Origin: an uncultured Coriobacteriaceae bacterium
GTDB lineage: Bacteria; Actinomycetota; Coriobacteriia; Coriobacteriales; Atopobiaceae
Length of the DNA stretch: 28,072 bases
Direction: 5' to 3'
Assembly: GCA_900543875.1 (NCBI GenBank)
Contig: UQSV01000019.1
Span: 1 to 28,072 of the forward strand
Part shown: piece after piece, positions 8,030 through 15,875 of the stretch
Numbering within the stretch: the first letter of the stretch is position 1
Layout of the letters: each line of letters opens with the position of its first letter
Made by a program: the position numbers and the translations under genes
Notes under the pieces: model-generated
The model's input: only the letters and a program-made list of their open reading frames with translations
Told to the model about the DNA's origin: nothing
The model's database searches: none

Positions 8030-8072
8030 AAAAAAAACGACCGTCTGCGGAAGTTGGCTCCGCAGACGGTCG
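8030..8072 (-). terminator. Strong rho-independent terminator downstream of murQ
   Basis: Perfect 14-bp stem (8038-8051 with 8059-8072, arm CGACCGTCTGCGGA) and a 7-nt loop. On the minus strand it is followed by eight T residues (plus-strand A-run 8030-8037). It separates murQ from ppdK. Confidence 0.92.
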
Positions 8073-8109
8073 CAAGAAGTTCGTATTCGGTTGGTGGCGC
8101 TGGGCGCTT

Positions 8110-8216
8110 GTTCATCCGTTTTACGTGTCGTCTGCTCCGGTTCATCCGTTTTACGTATTGGGAGGGCCCTAGGTGCGTAATTTGGATGAACGAACGGGGC
8201 GGATGCGTAAAACGGA
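8110..8216. repeat. Nested inverted/direct repeats of the TTTTACG family
   Basis: GTTCATCCGTTTTACGT occurs twice, exactly 30 bp apart (8110-8126 and 8140-8156). The second copy pairs with TGCGTAATTTGGATGAAC (8174-8191), and the first copy can pair with TGCGTAAAACGGAC (8204-8217), giving a hairpin nested inside a hairpin. The inner core TTTTACG...CGTAAAA is shared with the repeats at 10194-10313. No coding signal is seen. Confidence 0.7.
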
Positions 8217-8218
8217 CG

Positions 8219-8255
8219 AGCGGGCGAGGCGGGCTGCCATCGCCCCTCGCCCGCT
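8219..8255 (-). terminator. Hairpin immediately after the murQ stop codon
   Basis: Perfect 11-bp stem AGCGGGCGAGG/CCTCGCCCGCT (8219-8229 with 8245-8255), starting 5 bases after the minus-strand TAA. The following minus-strand sequence, CGTCCGTTTTAC, is a poor U-tract. It may be a first, leaky terminator ahead of the strong one at 8030-8072. Confidence 0.45.
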
Positions 8256-8260
8256 GCGCT

Positions 8261-9166
8261 TTATGCCTCGTGGGCCTCTACGGCGGCGCGCACGTGGCCA
8301 TGGGCGGCCTCGAGGGCGGCGGCCGCCTCGTCTGCGCTGCAGCCAAGCAGGATCATCGTGATGGCGCGCTTGGCGTTGTTCTCGGAGGCGGCAAGGGCGT
8401 CGGCGGCCTGCTCGCGCGTGCAGTCGGTGGCCATCATGACGATGTTCTGGGCGCGCACGCGCAGCTTCTCGTTGGACTGCTTCACGTCGACCATGAGGTT
8501 CTGGTAGACCTTGCCGGCCGCCACCATCGAGCCGGTCGAGATCATGTTGAGCACGAGCTTCTGGGCGGTGCCGGCCTTGAGGCGCGTGGAGCCGGTGAGG
8601 ACCTCGGGGCCGCAGACGGGCTCGATCGCGAGGTCTGCCACGGCGCCGATCTTGGAGCCCTCGTTACAGGCGATGGCAACGGTCTTGCAGCCCACCTCGC
8701 GGGCGCGCGTAAGACCACCGATGACGTAGGGGGTGCGGCCACTCGCGGCAAGGCCCATCACGATGTCGCGGCTCTCGAGGGACAGGGCATCGAGGTCCGC
8801 CGCGCCCGCCTCGGCCTTGTCCTCGGCACCCTCGGCAGCCTTCACGAAGGCGCCCTCGCCACCGGCGATGAGGCCCACGACTGTGTCATAGGAGACGCCA
8901 AAGGTGGGCGGGCACTCCACGGCGTCGAGCACGCCAAGCCTGCCCGAGGTGCCGGCGCCCAGGTAGATGATGCGCCCGCCGGCGTTCAGGGCCTCGCCAG
9001 CCCAGTCGATGGCGGTGGCAATCTGGGGCAGGACACGGTCGATGCCCTCGATGACGCGGTTGTTCTCCTCGTTCATGACGCGAGCGATTTCGAGCGACGA
9101 GAACGTATCGAGCTCCATCGTCCTGGGGTTGCGTTGCTCGGTGGTGAGCTTGGTGAGGTCTAGCAT
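8261..9166 (-). CDS. murQ: N-acetylmuramic acid 6-phosphate etherase
   Basis: Cytoplasmic SIS-fold enzyme that removes D-lactate from MurNAc-6-phosphate to give GlcNAc-6-phosphate in peptidoglycan recycling. Length is 301 aa (family about 298-303). Visible family marks: TEQRNPRTMELD at the N-terminus, NEENNRVIEGI, the sugar-phosphate-binding GAGTSGRLGVLDA followed by VECPPTFG with the catalytic-region Glu, GLAASGRTPYVIGG, and TRLKAGTAQKLVLNMISTG. ATG at 9166 is used because GGAGG lies four bases upstream and the protein begins where the family begins; the longer open frame upstream is antisense to the Nif3-like gene. It is divergent from that gene across 117 bp. No MurNAc transporter or kinase is visible in the window. 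Confidence 0.95.
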   Translation of the reverse strand: MLDLTKLTTEQRNPRTMELDTFSSLEIARVMNEENNRVIEGIDRVLPQIATAIDWAGEALNAGGRIIYLGAGTSGRLGVLDAVECPPTFGVSYDTVVGLIAGGEGAFVKAAEGAEDKAEAGAADLDALSLESRDIVMGLAASGRTPYVIGGLTRAREVGCKTVAIACNEGSKIGAVADLAIEPVCGPEVLTGSTRLKAGTAQKLVLNMISTGSMVAAGKVYQNLMVDVKQSNEKLRVRAQNIVMMATDCTREQAADALAASENNAKRAITMILLGCSADEAAAALEAAHGHVRAAVEAHEA

Positions 9167-9283
9167 GACGCCTCCGTTTGCCGACCAATGGGCCGGCGAT
9201 CGCTTGTTGGGCCATGCACATACTATATTGAGTTGGAAGCCCTGCTCGGACCTATTCTGCGAACGTGACATTCGGAGGTATCC

Positions 9284-10120
9284 ATGCTCATCAGCGAGGT
9301 CATCGACCGCGTCAAGGCCTACTGCGGCAACGACTGGGACGGTCCCATCTACGACGACACGACCCGCGACCAGGTGCTGTGGGGCGCCGCCGACGTCGAG
9401 TGCACGGGCATCGTGACCACGTGCTTTGCCTCGGCAGACGTCATCCGTGAGGCCGCGGCGCGCGGGGCCAACCTCATCATCTGCCACGAGGCACTCTTCT
9501 GGAACCACGGCGACCACACCTGTTGGCTCGAGAACAACAAGACCTTCCAGGCCAAGCGGGCCCTTCTCGACGAGGCAGGCATCGCGGTGTGGCGCCTGCA
9601 CGACCACATCCACTCGGGTGCTCCGGAGGACGGCCGCTTCGTTGACAGCATCTTCATGGGCCTGGCCGACAAGCTCGGCTGGAGGGGCTACGTTACCGGC
9701 AACCCCGACCGTCCCATGAGCTTTGAGATTCCCGAGACGAGCGCACTCGACCTCGCGCGCTTCCTCGTGGGCCGCCTGGGCCTCAACGGCACGCGCATCG
9801 TGGGCGACGCCAACGCCCGCGTGCGCACGGTCATGGTGCCGACGCACCTCATTGGCGGGCCCGACAACATGGTCACGGCCCAGATGGACGCGGGCGTCGA
9901 CTGCCTCGTGACGATGGAGGCAACCGACTTCACCACCTCGGAGTACGTGCGCGACTCCGCGCAGCTGGGGCTGGGAAAGGCCATGATCTGCATCGGCCAC
10001 TTCAATGTGGAGGAGCCGGGCATGGAGTACATGCTGCGCTGGCTGCCCGAAGCCACCGGCGCCGACGTCCCCATGAGCTTCGTGCCCTCCGGCGATCCCT
10101 GGACCTACGTGCTGCCGTAG
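9284..10120 (+). CDS. Nif3-like dinuclear metal-centre hexameric protein
   Basis: Member of the Nif3/YbgI (DUF34) family (278 aa; family about 250-370), cytoplasmic, with a di-metal site; the biochemical role is unsettled and GTP cyclohydrolase I type 2 annotations are not secure. Visible marks: the GANLIICHEALFWNHGD segment, corresponding to the family's IxHHP metal-binding block with one His replaced by Glu; WRLHDHIHS with the H-x-x-H pair; and the C-terminal CIGHFNVEEPGMEYM, the conserved metal-ligand His and Glu. The ATG at 9284 has GGAGG eight bases upstream. It is transcribed divergently from murQ. Unlike many Nif3 genes it has no adjacent trmK or zinc-ribbon gene in this window. Confidence 0.85.
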   Translation: MLISEVIDRVKAYCGNDWDGPIYDDTTRDQVLWGAADVECTGIVTTCFASADVIREAAARGANLIICHEALFWNHGDHTCWLENNKTFQAKRALLDEAGIAVWRLHDHIHSGAPEDGRFVDSIFMGLADKLGWRGYVTGNPDRPMSFEIPETSALDLARFLVGRLGLNGTRIVGDANARVRTVMVPTHLIGGPDNMVTAQMDAGVDCLVTMEATDFTTSEYVRDSAQLGLGKAMICIGHFNVEEPGMEYMLRWLPEATGADVPMSFVPSGDPWTYVLP

Positions 10121-10144
10121 CTGGGACGCACCTGCTTTCGCACC

Positions 10145-10182
10145 GAATCGGCGCGCCGAACGGCCGCTTGGCGCGCCGATTC
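10145..10182. repeat. Perfect 13-bp inverted repeat after the Nif3-like gene
   Basis: GAATCGGCGCGCC (10145-10157) and GGCGCGCCGATTC (10170-10182) around a 12-nt loop containing GGCCGCT. No T-run follows. The loop motif GCCGCT recurs in the loops of both 60-bp units just downstream, which suggests a common origin. Confidence 0.7.
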
Positions 10183-10193
10183 GAGTCGCCTCC

Positions 10194-10313
10194 GCTCCGC
10201 ACCCATTTTTACGCGCTAGGGGGCCGCTGAGCACGTAAAAGCGGGTTGCCGCTGCTCCGCACCCATTTTTACGCGCTGGAGAGCCGCTGAGCACGTAAAA
10301 GCGGGTGCGGAGC
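10194..10313. repeat. Two tandem 60-bp units, each an imperfect hairpin (TTTTACG family)
   Basis: Two near-identical units start at 10194 and 10254, period exactly 60. Each reads GCTCCGCACCC, then TTTTTACGCGCT, a loop with GCCGCTG, AGCACGTAAAA and GCGGGT. In the second unit, GCTCCGCACCC (10254-10264) pairs perfectly with GGGTGCGGAGC (10303-10313), and TTTTACG pairs with CGTAAAA inside it. They sit between the Nif3-like gene and the marR promoter. Confidence 0.8.
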
Positions 10314-10340
10314 TGGTTCGAGGGTCCTCTGTCTTACGTA

Positions 10341-10372
10341 TTGCTTGACATGTCATGCAATCGGCGTATCCT
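10341..10372 (+). promoter_or_regulatory. marR-ABC operon promoter with overlapping operator 1
   Basis: TTGACA (10345-10350), a 16-bp spacer and TATCCT (10367-10372) form a sigma70-type promoter. The -35 hexamer lies inside TTGCTTGACATGTCATGCAA (10341-10360), a near-perfect palindrome centred on TGACATGTCA. A repressor bound here would block RNA polymerase. Confidence 0.75.
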
Positions 10373-10390
10373 ACTGCGTCGACAAATTGG

Positions 10391-10402
10391 TTGACATGTC
10401 AA
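10391..10402 (+). promoter_or_regulatory. Second MarR-type operator overlapping the ribosome-binding site
   Basis: Perfect 12-bp palindrome TTGACATGTCAA, with the same core as operator 1 and centre-to-centre spacing of 46 bp. Its last two bases begin the AAGGAAG ribosome-binding site of the marR gene. The pair is most simply read as autoregulation by the downstream MarR protein. Confidence 0.7.
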
Positions 10403-10414
10403 GGAAGTGAGACC

Positions 10415-10936
10415 ATGGACAACGAGAAGAGCTCCCAGCGTGAGGGCAGCTCGCTCTATGACATGCACACGGCCGTGCTGCGAGCCTTCCACGCCCAACG
10501 CGCGCTGCTGCGCCCCTACGGAGACACCCTGGGCCTGGGCCCCGGGCAGCCCAAGGTGCTGTCGTACCTCGCGGCGCGCGGCACCTCGACCCAGCGCGAC
10601 ATCGCGGCCTACTTCGCGGTGGACGCCGCGGCGGTGAGCCGCATGCTCGACACCCTGGCCCGCAAGGGCATGGTGACGGTGGCGCCCGCCGAGACGGACC
10701 GCCGCGCCAAGGCCGTGACGCTCACCGAGGCCGGCCACGAGACCGTGCGCGCCTGGGACGAGCGCTGCGCCGAGGTCGAGCAGATCATGCTCGACGGCAT
10801 CGACGAGGCCGACCGCGCCCAGCTCGAGGAGCTGCTCGAGCGCGTGCGCGCGAACCTCGTGGCGGCCCGCCGCGGCCGCGACGCCGCCTGCGGCAGCTCG
10901 CGCCCGGCCAGCGCGAGGGGAGGTGAGCGCGCATGA
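10415..10936 (+). CDS. MarR-family transcriptional repressor
   Basis: Dimeric winged-helix regulator (173 aa; family about 140-180), predicted to sense a small ligand and control its own operon. The wHTH shows GLGPGQPKVLSYLAARG, then TQRDIAAYFAVDAAAVSRML as the HTH region and a wing at VTVAPAETDRRAKAVTLTEAG, where the Asp-Arg-Arg pair is characteristic of MarR wings. Dimerisation helices flank it. Residues after about 150 form an Arg/Ala-rich tail. ATG at 10415 has AAGGAAG eight bases upstream; an in-frame ATG at 10355 lies inside operator 1 and upstream of the -10 box, so it cannot be the start. The stop overlaps the first ABC gene (ATGA). Two TTGACATGTCA palindromes upstream are the likely targets. 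Confidence 0.92.
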   Translation: MDNEKSSQREGSSLYDMHTAVLRAFHAQRALLRPYGDTLGLGPGQPKVLSYLAARGTSTQRDIAAYFAVDAAAVSRMLDTLARKGMVTVAPAETDRRAKAVTLTEAGHETVRAWDERCAEVEQIMLDGIDEADRAQLEELLERVRANLVAARRGRDAACGSSRPASARGGERA

Positions 10937-12663
10937 GCGACCTCAAGCTGATTCTGCGCTACCTGGGCCCCTACCGGCGCGACTTCGTGCTCGCGGCCAT
11001 CTGCATGGTGTTCGAGGGAACCCTCGAGCTCATGATTCCGTTTCTCACCGCGGGCCTCATCGACCAGGGTATCGTGGCGCACGACCTCTCCAACGTCTGG
11101 GCAACCGGCGCGCTCATGCTCGCCTGCGGCGTCGTGGCCATGGGCTTTGGCATGGCCTTCTCGCGCTGCTCGGCCCGCGCGGCCATGGGCCTGGGCGCCA
11201 ACCTGCGCGATGTCCAGTTCGAGGCGGTGCAGCGCCTGTCGTTTGAGAACCTCGACCACTTTGACACCTCGTCGCTCGTGACGCGCATGACCACCGACGT
11301 CACGGTGATCCAGAACGCGCTCATGAACGGCTTTAGACCCATGATGCGCGGGCCCGTCATGTTCACGGCGGGGCTTGTGCTCGCGAGCCTGCTGTCGCTG
11401 CGCCTGGCTTGCGTCTTCTTCGTGATGCTGCCGCTGCTTGCCACGGCGCTCGTGATTATCGTGCGCCAGGTGGCGCCGCTCTACGGGGCCCTGCAGCGCG
11501 TCATGGACGCCCTCAACGACAGCGTGCAGGAGAGCGTCACGGCCATCCGCGCCGTCAAGGCCTTCGTGCGCGACGAGTGGGTCGAGGGACGCTTTGGCGC
11601 GGTGAACGACGAGCTCGCCGCCACCTCCACCAAGACCTTCTCGCTCGCGGTGCTCAATCTGCCGCTGTTCCAGACGGTGATGTACGCGTCCGACGTCTTG
11701 ATCCTCGCCCTGGGAGGCTCGATGATCCTCGCGGGCGAGCTCAAGGTAGGCGAGCTCACGGGCTTCATGAGCTACGTGCTGCAGATCACCAACTCGCTCA
11801 TGATGATCTCCAACGTGTCCCTCCTCATGACGCGCGCCCTCACGAGCGTTCAGCGCGTGGGCGAGGTGCTGCGCGAGGAGCCCACCATCGCGAGCCCCGC
11901 GCACGCCATTGCCACCGTGCCGGACGGCTCCATCGAGCTCGACCACGTGAGCTTTCGCTACAACGCGAGCGCCGCGGAAGACGTGCTGCACGACGTGTGC
12001 CTCACGGTCCCCGCGGGCTCGACCGTGGGCGTGCTGGGCGGCACGGGCTCGGGCAAGAGCTCGCTCGTGCAGCTGCTCGCGCGCCTCTACGACGCAAGCG
12101 ATGGACATGTGCTCGTGGGTGGCCATGACGTGCGCGACTATGACCTCGAGGCATTGCGCCGCAGCGTGGGCGTGGTGCTGCAGACGAGCGTGCTCTTCTC
12201 GGGAACGGTGCGCGAGAACCTGCTGTGGGGCCGTGCGGACGCCTGCGACGCCGAGCTGCTCGAGGCCTGCCGCGTGGCGGCCGTCGACGAGTTCCTCGAC
12301 CGCATCGGCGGGCTCGACGCGGACCTGGGCCAGGGAGGCGGCAACGTCTCGGGCGGCCAGCGCCAGCGCCTGTGCATCGCCCGCGCCCTCGTGCGCAGAC
12401 CTAAGGTGCTCGTGCTCGACGACTCGACGAGCGCCGTCGACATGGCGACCGACGCACGCATCCGCGAGGGGCTTGCGGCGCTCACGGACGTCACGAAGGT
12501 CATCGTGGCGCAGCGCGTGGCCAGCGTGGCCGACGCCGACCAGGTCGTGATCCTCGACAACGGGCGGGTGCATGCGGTGGGCTCGCCCGTCGAGCTTCTC
12601 GCGAGCGACCCCATCTACCAGGAGCTCTATCGCACTCAGGTTGCGGAAGGGGATGAGCGCTAA
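10933..12663 (+). CDS. ABC exporter half-transporter, degenerate-site subunit
   Basis: Membrane-fused ABC half-transporter (576 aa) with an N-terminal six-helix exporter domain (about 15-310) and a C-terminal ATPase (about 330-576). It has Walker A GGTGSGKSS (about 368-376) and signature NVSGGQRQR. Two catalytic positions are altered: Walker B ends VLVLDD instead of LDE, so the general base Glu is Asp, and the H-loop reads VAQRVAS with Gln in place of His. These changes are typical of the non-hydrolysing partner in heterodimeric multidrug exporters (LmrCD, BmrCD, TM287/288 type). It overlaps the marR gene by ATGA and the next ABC gene by TAATG. Likely substrate is a drug or toxic metabolite; this is inferred from MarR control. 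Confidence 0.92.
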   Translation: MSDLKLILRYLGPYRRDFVLAAICMVFEGTLELMIPFLTAGLIDQGIVAHDLSNVWATGALMLACGVVAMGFGMAFSRCSARAAMGLGANLRDVQFEAVQRLSFENLDHFDTSSLVTRMTTDVTVIQNALMNGFRPMMRGPVMFTAGLVLASLLSLRLACVFFVMLPLLATALVIIVRQVAPLYGALQRVMDALNDSVQESVTAIRAVKAFVRDEWVEGRFGAVNDELAATSTKTFSLAVLNLPLFQTVMYASDVLILALGGSMILAGELKVGELTGFMSYVLQITNSLMMISNVSLLMTRALTSVQRVGEVLREEPTIASPAHAIATVPDGSIELDHVSFRYNASAAEDVLHDVCLTVPAGSTVGVLGGTGSGKSSLVQLLARLYDASDGHVLVGGHDVRDYDLEALRRSVGVVLQTSVLFSGTVRENLLWGRADACDAELLEACRVAAVDEFLDRIGGLDADLGQGGGNVSGGQRQRLCIARALVRRPKVLVLDDSTSAVDMATDARIREGLAALTDVTKVIVAQRVASVADADQVVILDNGRVHAVGSPVELLASDPIYQELYRTQVAEGDER

Positions 12664-14513
12664 TGGCCGTCATGACAACGAAGAGCGGATCTGCCAAGCC
12701 GCGCAACCTGGGCGCCGTGGTGCGCCGCCTGCTCGACTACATGGGCGCCGCGCGCGTCATGCTGCTCGTGGTGGGCGTGCTCGCGAGCGTGTGTGCCGTC
12801 TGCCAGCTAGCCGGCACCTACATGATCAAGCCCGTGGTGAACTGCCTCACGGCGGGCGACGTGGGCGGCTTCTGGGCGGGCGTGGCACTCGCGGCCGTCA
12901 TCTACGTCGCGGGCGCGGCGAGCGCCCTGGGCTACACCCAGACGATGGTGCGCGCCGCTCAGCGCGTGGTTTCCGACATCCGCCGCGACCTGTTTGCGCA
13001 CCTGCAGACCCTGCCCGTGTCGTTCTTTGACCGCACCCGTACGGGCGACGTCATGAGCCTGTTCACCAACGACGTCGACACCGTGGCCGAGGCCCTCAAC
13101 AACAGCTTCGCCAACGTCATCCAGGCGGCCATTCAGGCCGTGGGCACGCTGGTGCTGCTGTTCGTCCTCGACTGGCGCCTCTCCGTCGTGACCGTGGCGT
13201 GCGACGTGGCCCTCATCGCCTACGTGCGCGTCGCGGGCCGCAAGAGCTCGCGGTTCTTCTCGAAGATGCAGGGCACCCTGGGCGAGCTCGACGGCTACAT
13301 CCAGGAGATGTGCGCGGGCCAGAAGGTCGTGGCCGCCTACACGCACGAGCGCGAGAGCCTCGCCGGCTTTCGCGAGCGCAACGAGCGTCTGCGAAAGCAG
13401 GGCACCGCGGCCCAGACCTATGCCGCCACGATGGTGCCCATTACCGTGGCGATGACCTACACCAACTACGCCATCGTGGCCGTGATGGGCTCGCTTCTGG
13501 CCGCGGCCGGCCTCACCGACATGGGCAGCCTCGCGAGCTACCTCGTGTTCGTTCGCCAGGCGGCCATGCCCTTCAACCAAGTGACGCAGCTGGGCAACTT
13601 CCTTTTGGGAGCGCTCGCCGGCGCCGAGCGCATCTTTGCCGCCATGGACGAGAGGTCCGAGGTGGACGAGGGCAAGGTCGAGCTTGTGCACCTGGGGCAG
13701 GACGCCCAGGGCCCCGAGCGCGCCGCCGCGGGCGCCTTGGGCTGGGCCTGGAGGCTGCCCGATGGCGAGGTGCGCCCCCTTGCGGGAGACGTGCGCTTCC
13801 ATGACGTGACCTTTGGCTACGAGCCGGGTCACGACGTGCTCGCGAACCTGTCGCTGTTTGCCAAGCCGGGCCAGAAGATCGCCTTCGTGGGCTCCACCGG
13901 CGCGGGCAAGACCACGATCACCAACCTCATCAACCGCTTCTACGAGGTGGGCGCGGGCCAGATCACCTACGACGGCATCGACGTGCGCGACATCGGCAAG
14001 AGGAGCCTGCGCCACAGCCTGGGCATCGTGCTGCAGGACACGCACCTCTTTAGCGGCACCGTTGCCGACAACATCCGCTTTGGCAAGCTCGACGCCACCG
14101 ACGAGGAGGTGCGCGCCGCGGCTCGCACCGCCAACGCCGATGGCTTCATCAGCCGCCTGCCGCAGGGCTACGACACCCTCGTGACGGCCGACGGCGCCAA
14201 CCTCTCGGCGGGCCAGCGCCAGCTTTTGGCCATTGCCCGCGCAGCCGTGGCCAACCCCGCGGTTCTCATCCTCGACGAGGCCACGAGCTCGGTCGACACG
14301 CGCACCGAGGCCCTCATCGAGCGCGGCATGGACGCGCTCATGGCGGGGCGCACGGTCTTCGTCATCGCGCATCGCCTCTCCACGGTGAGAAACGCCAACG
14401 CCATCATGGTGCTCGAGCACGGGCGCATCGTGGAGCGCGGCACGCACGAGGAGCTGCTCGCGAGCCACGGCGAGTACTGGCAGCTGTACCATGGGATGAG
14501 GGAGCTCTCCTAG
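12663..14513 (+). CDS. ABC exporter half-transporter, catalytic-site subunit
   Basis: Second half of the heterodimer (616 aa). The transmembrane domain spans about 25-330 and the ATPase about 375-616. Walker A is GSTGAGKTT (about 409-417), Walker B is LILDEATSSVD with the catalytic Glu, and the H-loop is IAHRLST, all consensus. Its own signature is slightly off consensus, NLSAGQRQ. Together with the partner's alterations this gives one competent site (this Walker pair with the partner's SGGQ) and one degenerate site. A roughly 30-residue insertion (DAQGPERAAAGALGWAWRL, about 347-370) lies between the membrane domain and the ATPase. The start ATG overlaps the previous stop (TAATG). A modest hairpin follows the gene. 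Confidence 0.93.
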   Translation: MAVMTTKSGSAKPRNLGAVVRRLLDYMGAARVMLLVVGVLASVCAVCQLAGTYMIKPVVNCLTAGDVGGFWAGVALAAVIYVAGAASALGYTQTMVRAAQRVVSDIRRDLFAHLQTLPVSFFDRTRTGDVMSLFTNDVDTVAEALNNSFANVIQAAIQAVGTLVLLFVLDWRLSVVTVACDVALIAYVRVAGRKSSRFFSKMQGTLGELDGYIQEMCAGQKVVAAYTHERESLAGFRERNERLRKQGTAAQTYAATMVPITVAMTYTNYAIVAVMGSLLAAAGLTDMGSLASYLVFVRQAAMPFNQVTQLGNFLLGALAGAERIFAAMDERSEVDEGKVELVHLGQDAQGPERAAAGALGWAWRLPDGEVRPLAGDVRFHDVTFGYEPGHDVLANLSLFAKPGQKIAFVGSTGAGKTTITNLINRFYEVGAGQITYDGIDVRDIGKRSLRHSLGIVLQDTHLFSGTVADNIRFGKLDATDEEVRAAARTANADGFISRLPQGYDTLVTADGANLSAGQRQLLAIARAAVANPAVLILDEATSSVDTRTEALIERGMDALMAGRTVFVIAHRLSTVRNANAIMVLEHGRIVERGTHEELLASHGEYWQLYHGMRELS

Positions 14514-14527
14514 CCCTTGCTCCATGT

Positions 14528-14552
14528 GCGCCTGTGCGTGCGCAGGCGCTTT
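14528..14552 (+). terminator. Possible weak terminator after the ABC operon
   Basis: A 7-bp stem GCGCCTG/CAGGCGC (14528-14534 with 14543-14549), extendable by one or two inner pairs, is followed by only TTT. It could attenuate rather than stop transcription into the glycosidase genes. Confidence 0.45.
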
Positions 14553-14615
14553 GGGCGGCGGGTTTCCGAGACAAGCACGACGTCGGGGCCCGCCGCCCCG
14601 CGATGGGAGACGCAC

Positions 14616-15863
14616 ATGAGCGAGCCGCTTGCGCGCATCAAGAACTACGAGGACATGGGCCTTGGCCTGTTCGTTCACTGGGGACTCTACTCGCAGCTCT
14701 CGTGTGGCGAGTGGACCGAGTTCATCCACGAGCGCCCCCAGGAGCAGTACGAGCGCCTGATGGAGACCTTCACGGCCGAGGACTTCGACGCGGCAAGCCT
14801 CGTGGCCGCGGCCAAGGAGATGGGCGCGGGCTACATCACGCTCACGACCAAGCACCACGAGGGCTTCTTCCTCTACGATACCTGTGGCCTGTCCGACTTC
14901 GACGCGCCCCACAGCGCGGCCGGCCGCGACCTCATCCGCGAGTTCGTCGACGCCTGCCACGAGGGTGGCATCAAGCCGTTCTTCTACATGGCCACCTATG
15001 ACTGGCACAGCCCGCTCTACGAGACGGACTTCGACGCCTACCTCGAGTATCTGCGCCGCTCGGTCGAGATCCTGTGCACCAACTACGGCGAGGTGGGCGG
15101 ATTCTGGTTCGACGGAAACTGGAACAAGAAGGACGCGGACTGGAAGCTCCCCGAGCTCTACGGGACCATCCGCAGATACCAGCCCGAGGCCATCATCATC
15201 AACAACACCGGCCTCAAGAACCGCGGTAAGATCATCGACCCCGAGATCGACGTCACGACCTACGAACGCCGTATCTCCGGCGAGGTCAACCACGGCCCTG
15301 CGGACGGCAAGTACGTCGCCGGCGAGGTCTCGGTCACCACGAACAAGCACTGGGGCTGTGCCGCGAACGACCTCGACTACAAGAGCCCGCGCGAGCTCAT
15401 CGAGACCATCGCCAACGCTCGCCGCGCCGGCGCCAACGCCCTCGTGAACATCGGCCCCACGGCCACCGGTGCCATCGCGCCGCTGCAGCGCGAGTACCTG
15501 CGGCTCATTGGCCGCTGGATGAAGATGGCGGGGCCGTCCGTGCACACTGCGCGCCCCAGCGCCACGCTCGTGGCGAACGGCGGCATCCGCGACTTTGCAC
15601 TCGACGACGCTGGCGTGAGCTACCTGTTCGTGCACGACCTGGCCATCGTGGGCAACGAGAACGTGACGCTGGGCGGCGAGGGCTCCAACCTCCGTTCGTT
15701 CACGGGAGCCACGCGCCCGGTCGCGCGCATCAGCTGGCTCGATGACGGCGGCGAGGTTCCGTTCATGCAGGACTGCGGGCGCGGCACGCTCACGGTCGAC
15801 GCCAACGGCTTCACCTACGGCAGCGACTGGGTCGTGCGCATCGCACGCGTCGAGTATCGGTAG
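14616..15863 (+). CDS. GH29 alpha-L-fucosidase, intracellular
   Basis: Retaining glycosidase releasing L-fucose from glycans or fuco-oligosaccharides (415 aa). The catalytic barrel shows GLFVHWGLYS near the N-terminus, TLTTKHHEGFFLYDT, and FWFDGNW, where Asp166 fits the GH29 nucleophile; NARRAGANALVNIGPTATG closes the barrel. The C-terminal part (about 305-415) is a small beta domain. No signal peptide or membrane segment is visible, so the enzyme should act in the cytoplasm on imported oligosaccharides. The ATG at 14616 has GGGAGA six bases upstream; the open frame reaching back to 14517 lacks a ribosome-binding site and family similarity. A CGGGGC/GCCCCG mini-hairpin (14584-14600) lies just before the SD. 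The next gene begins 12 bases downstream, probably in one operon. Confidence 0.9.
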   Translation: MSEPLARIKNYEDMGLGLFVHWGLYSQLSCGEWTEFIHERPQEQYERLMETFTAEDFDAASLVAAAKEMGAGYITLTTKHHEGFFLYDTCGLSDFDAPHSAAGRDLIREFVDACHEGGIKPFFYMATYDWHSPLYETDFDAYLEYLRRSVEILCTNYGEVGGFWFDGNWNKKDADWKLPELYGTIRRYQPEAIIINNTGLKNRGKIIDPEIDVTTYERRISGEVNHGPADGKYVAGEVSVTTNKHWGCAANDLDYKSPRELIETIANARRAGANALVNIGPTATGAIAPLQREYLRLIGRWMKMAGPSVHTARPSATLVANGGIRDFALDDAGVSYLFVHDLAIVGNENVTLGGEGSNLRSFTGATRPVARISWLDDGGEVPFMQDCGRGTLTVDANGFTYGSDWVVRIARVEYR

Positions 15864-15875
15864 GGAGGCCAGGCC

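Noticed and set aside
7982..9163. 393-codon plus-strand frame across the murQ locus
   Set aside because: It is antisense to murQ, which has clear family motifs, a good SD and the expected length.
10194..10313. CRISPR array
   Set aside because: Only two units, the whole 60 bp repeats rather than repeat plus unique spacer, and no cas genes nearby.
10355..10414. Upstream ATG (10355) as start of the MarR protein
   Set aside because: It lies inside operator 1 and upstream of the -10 element, so the transcript should not contain it; AAGGAAG precedes the ATG at 10415.
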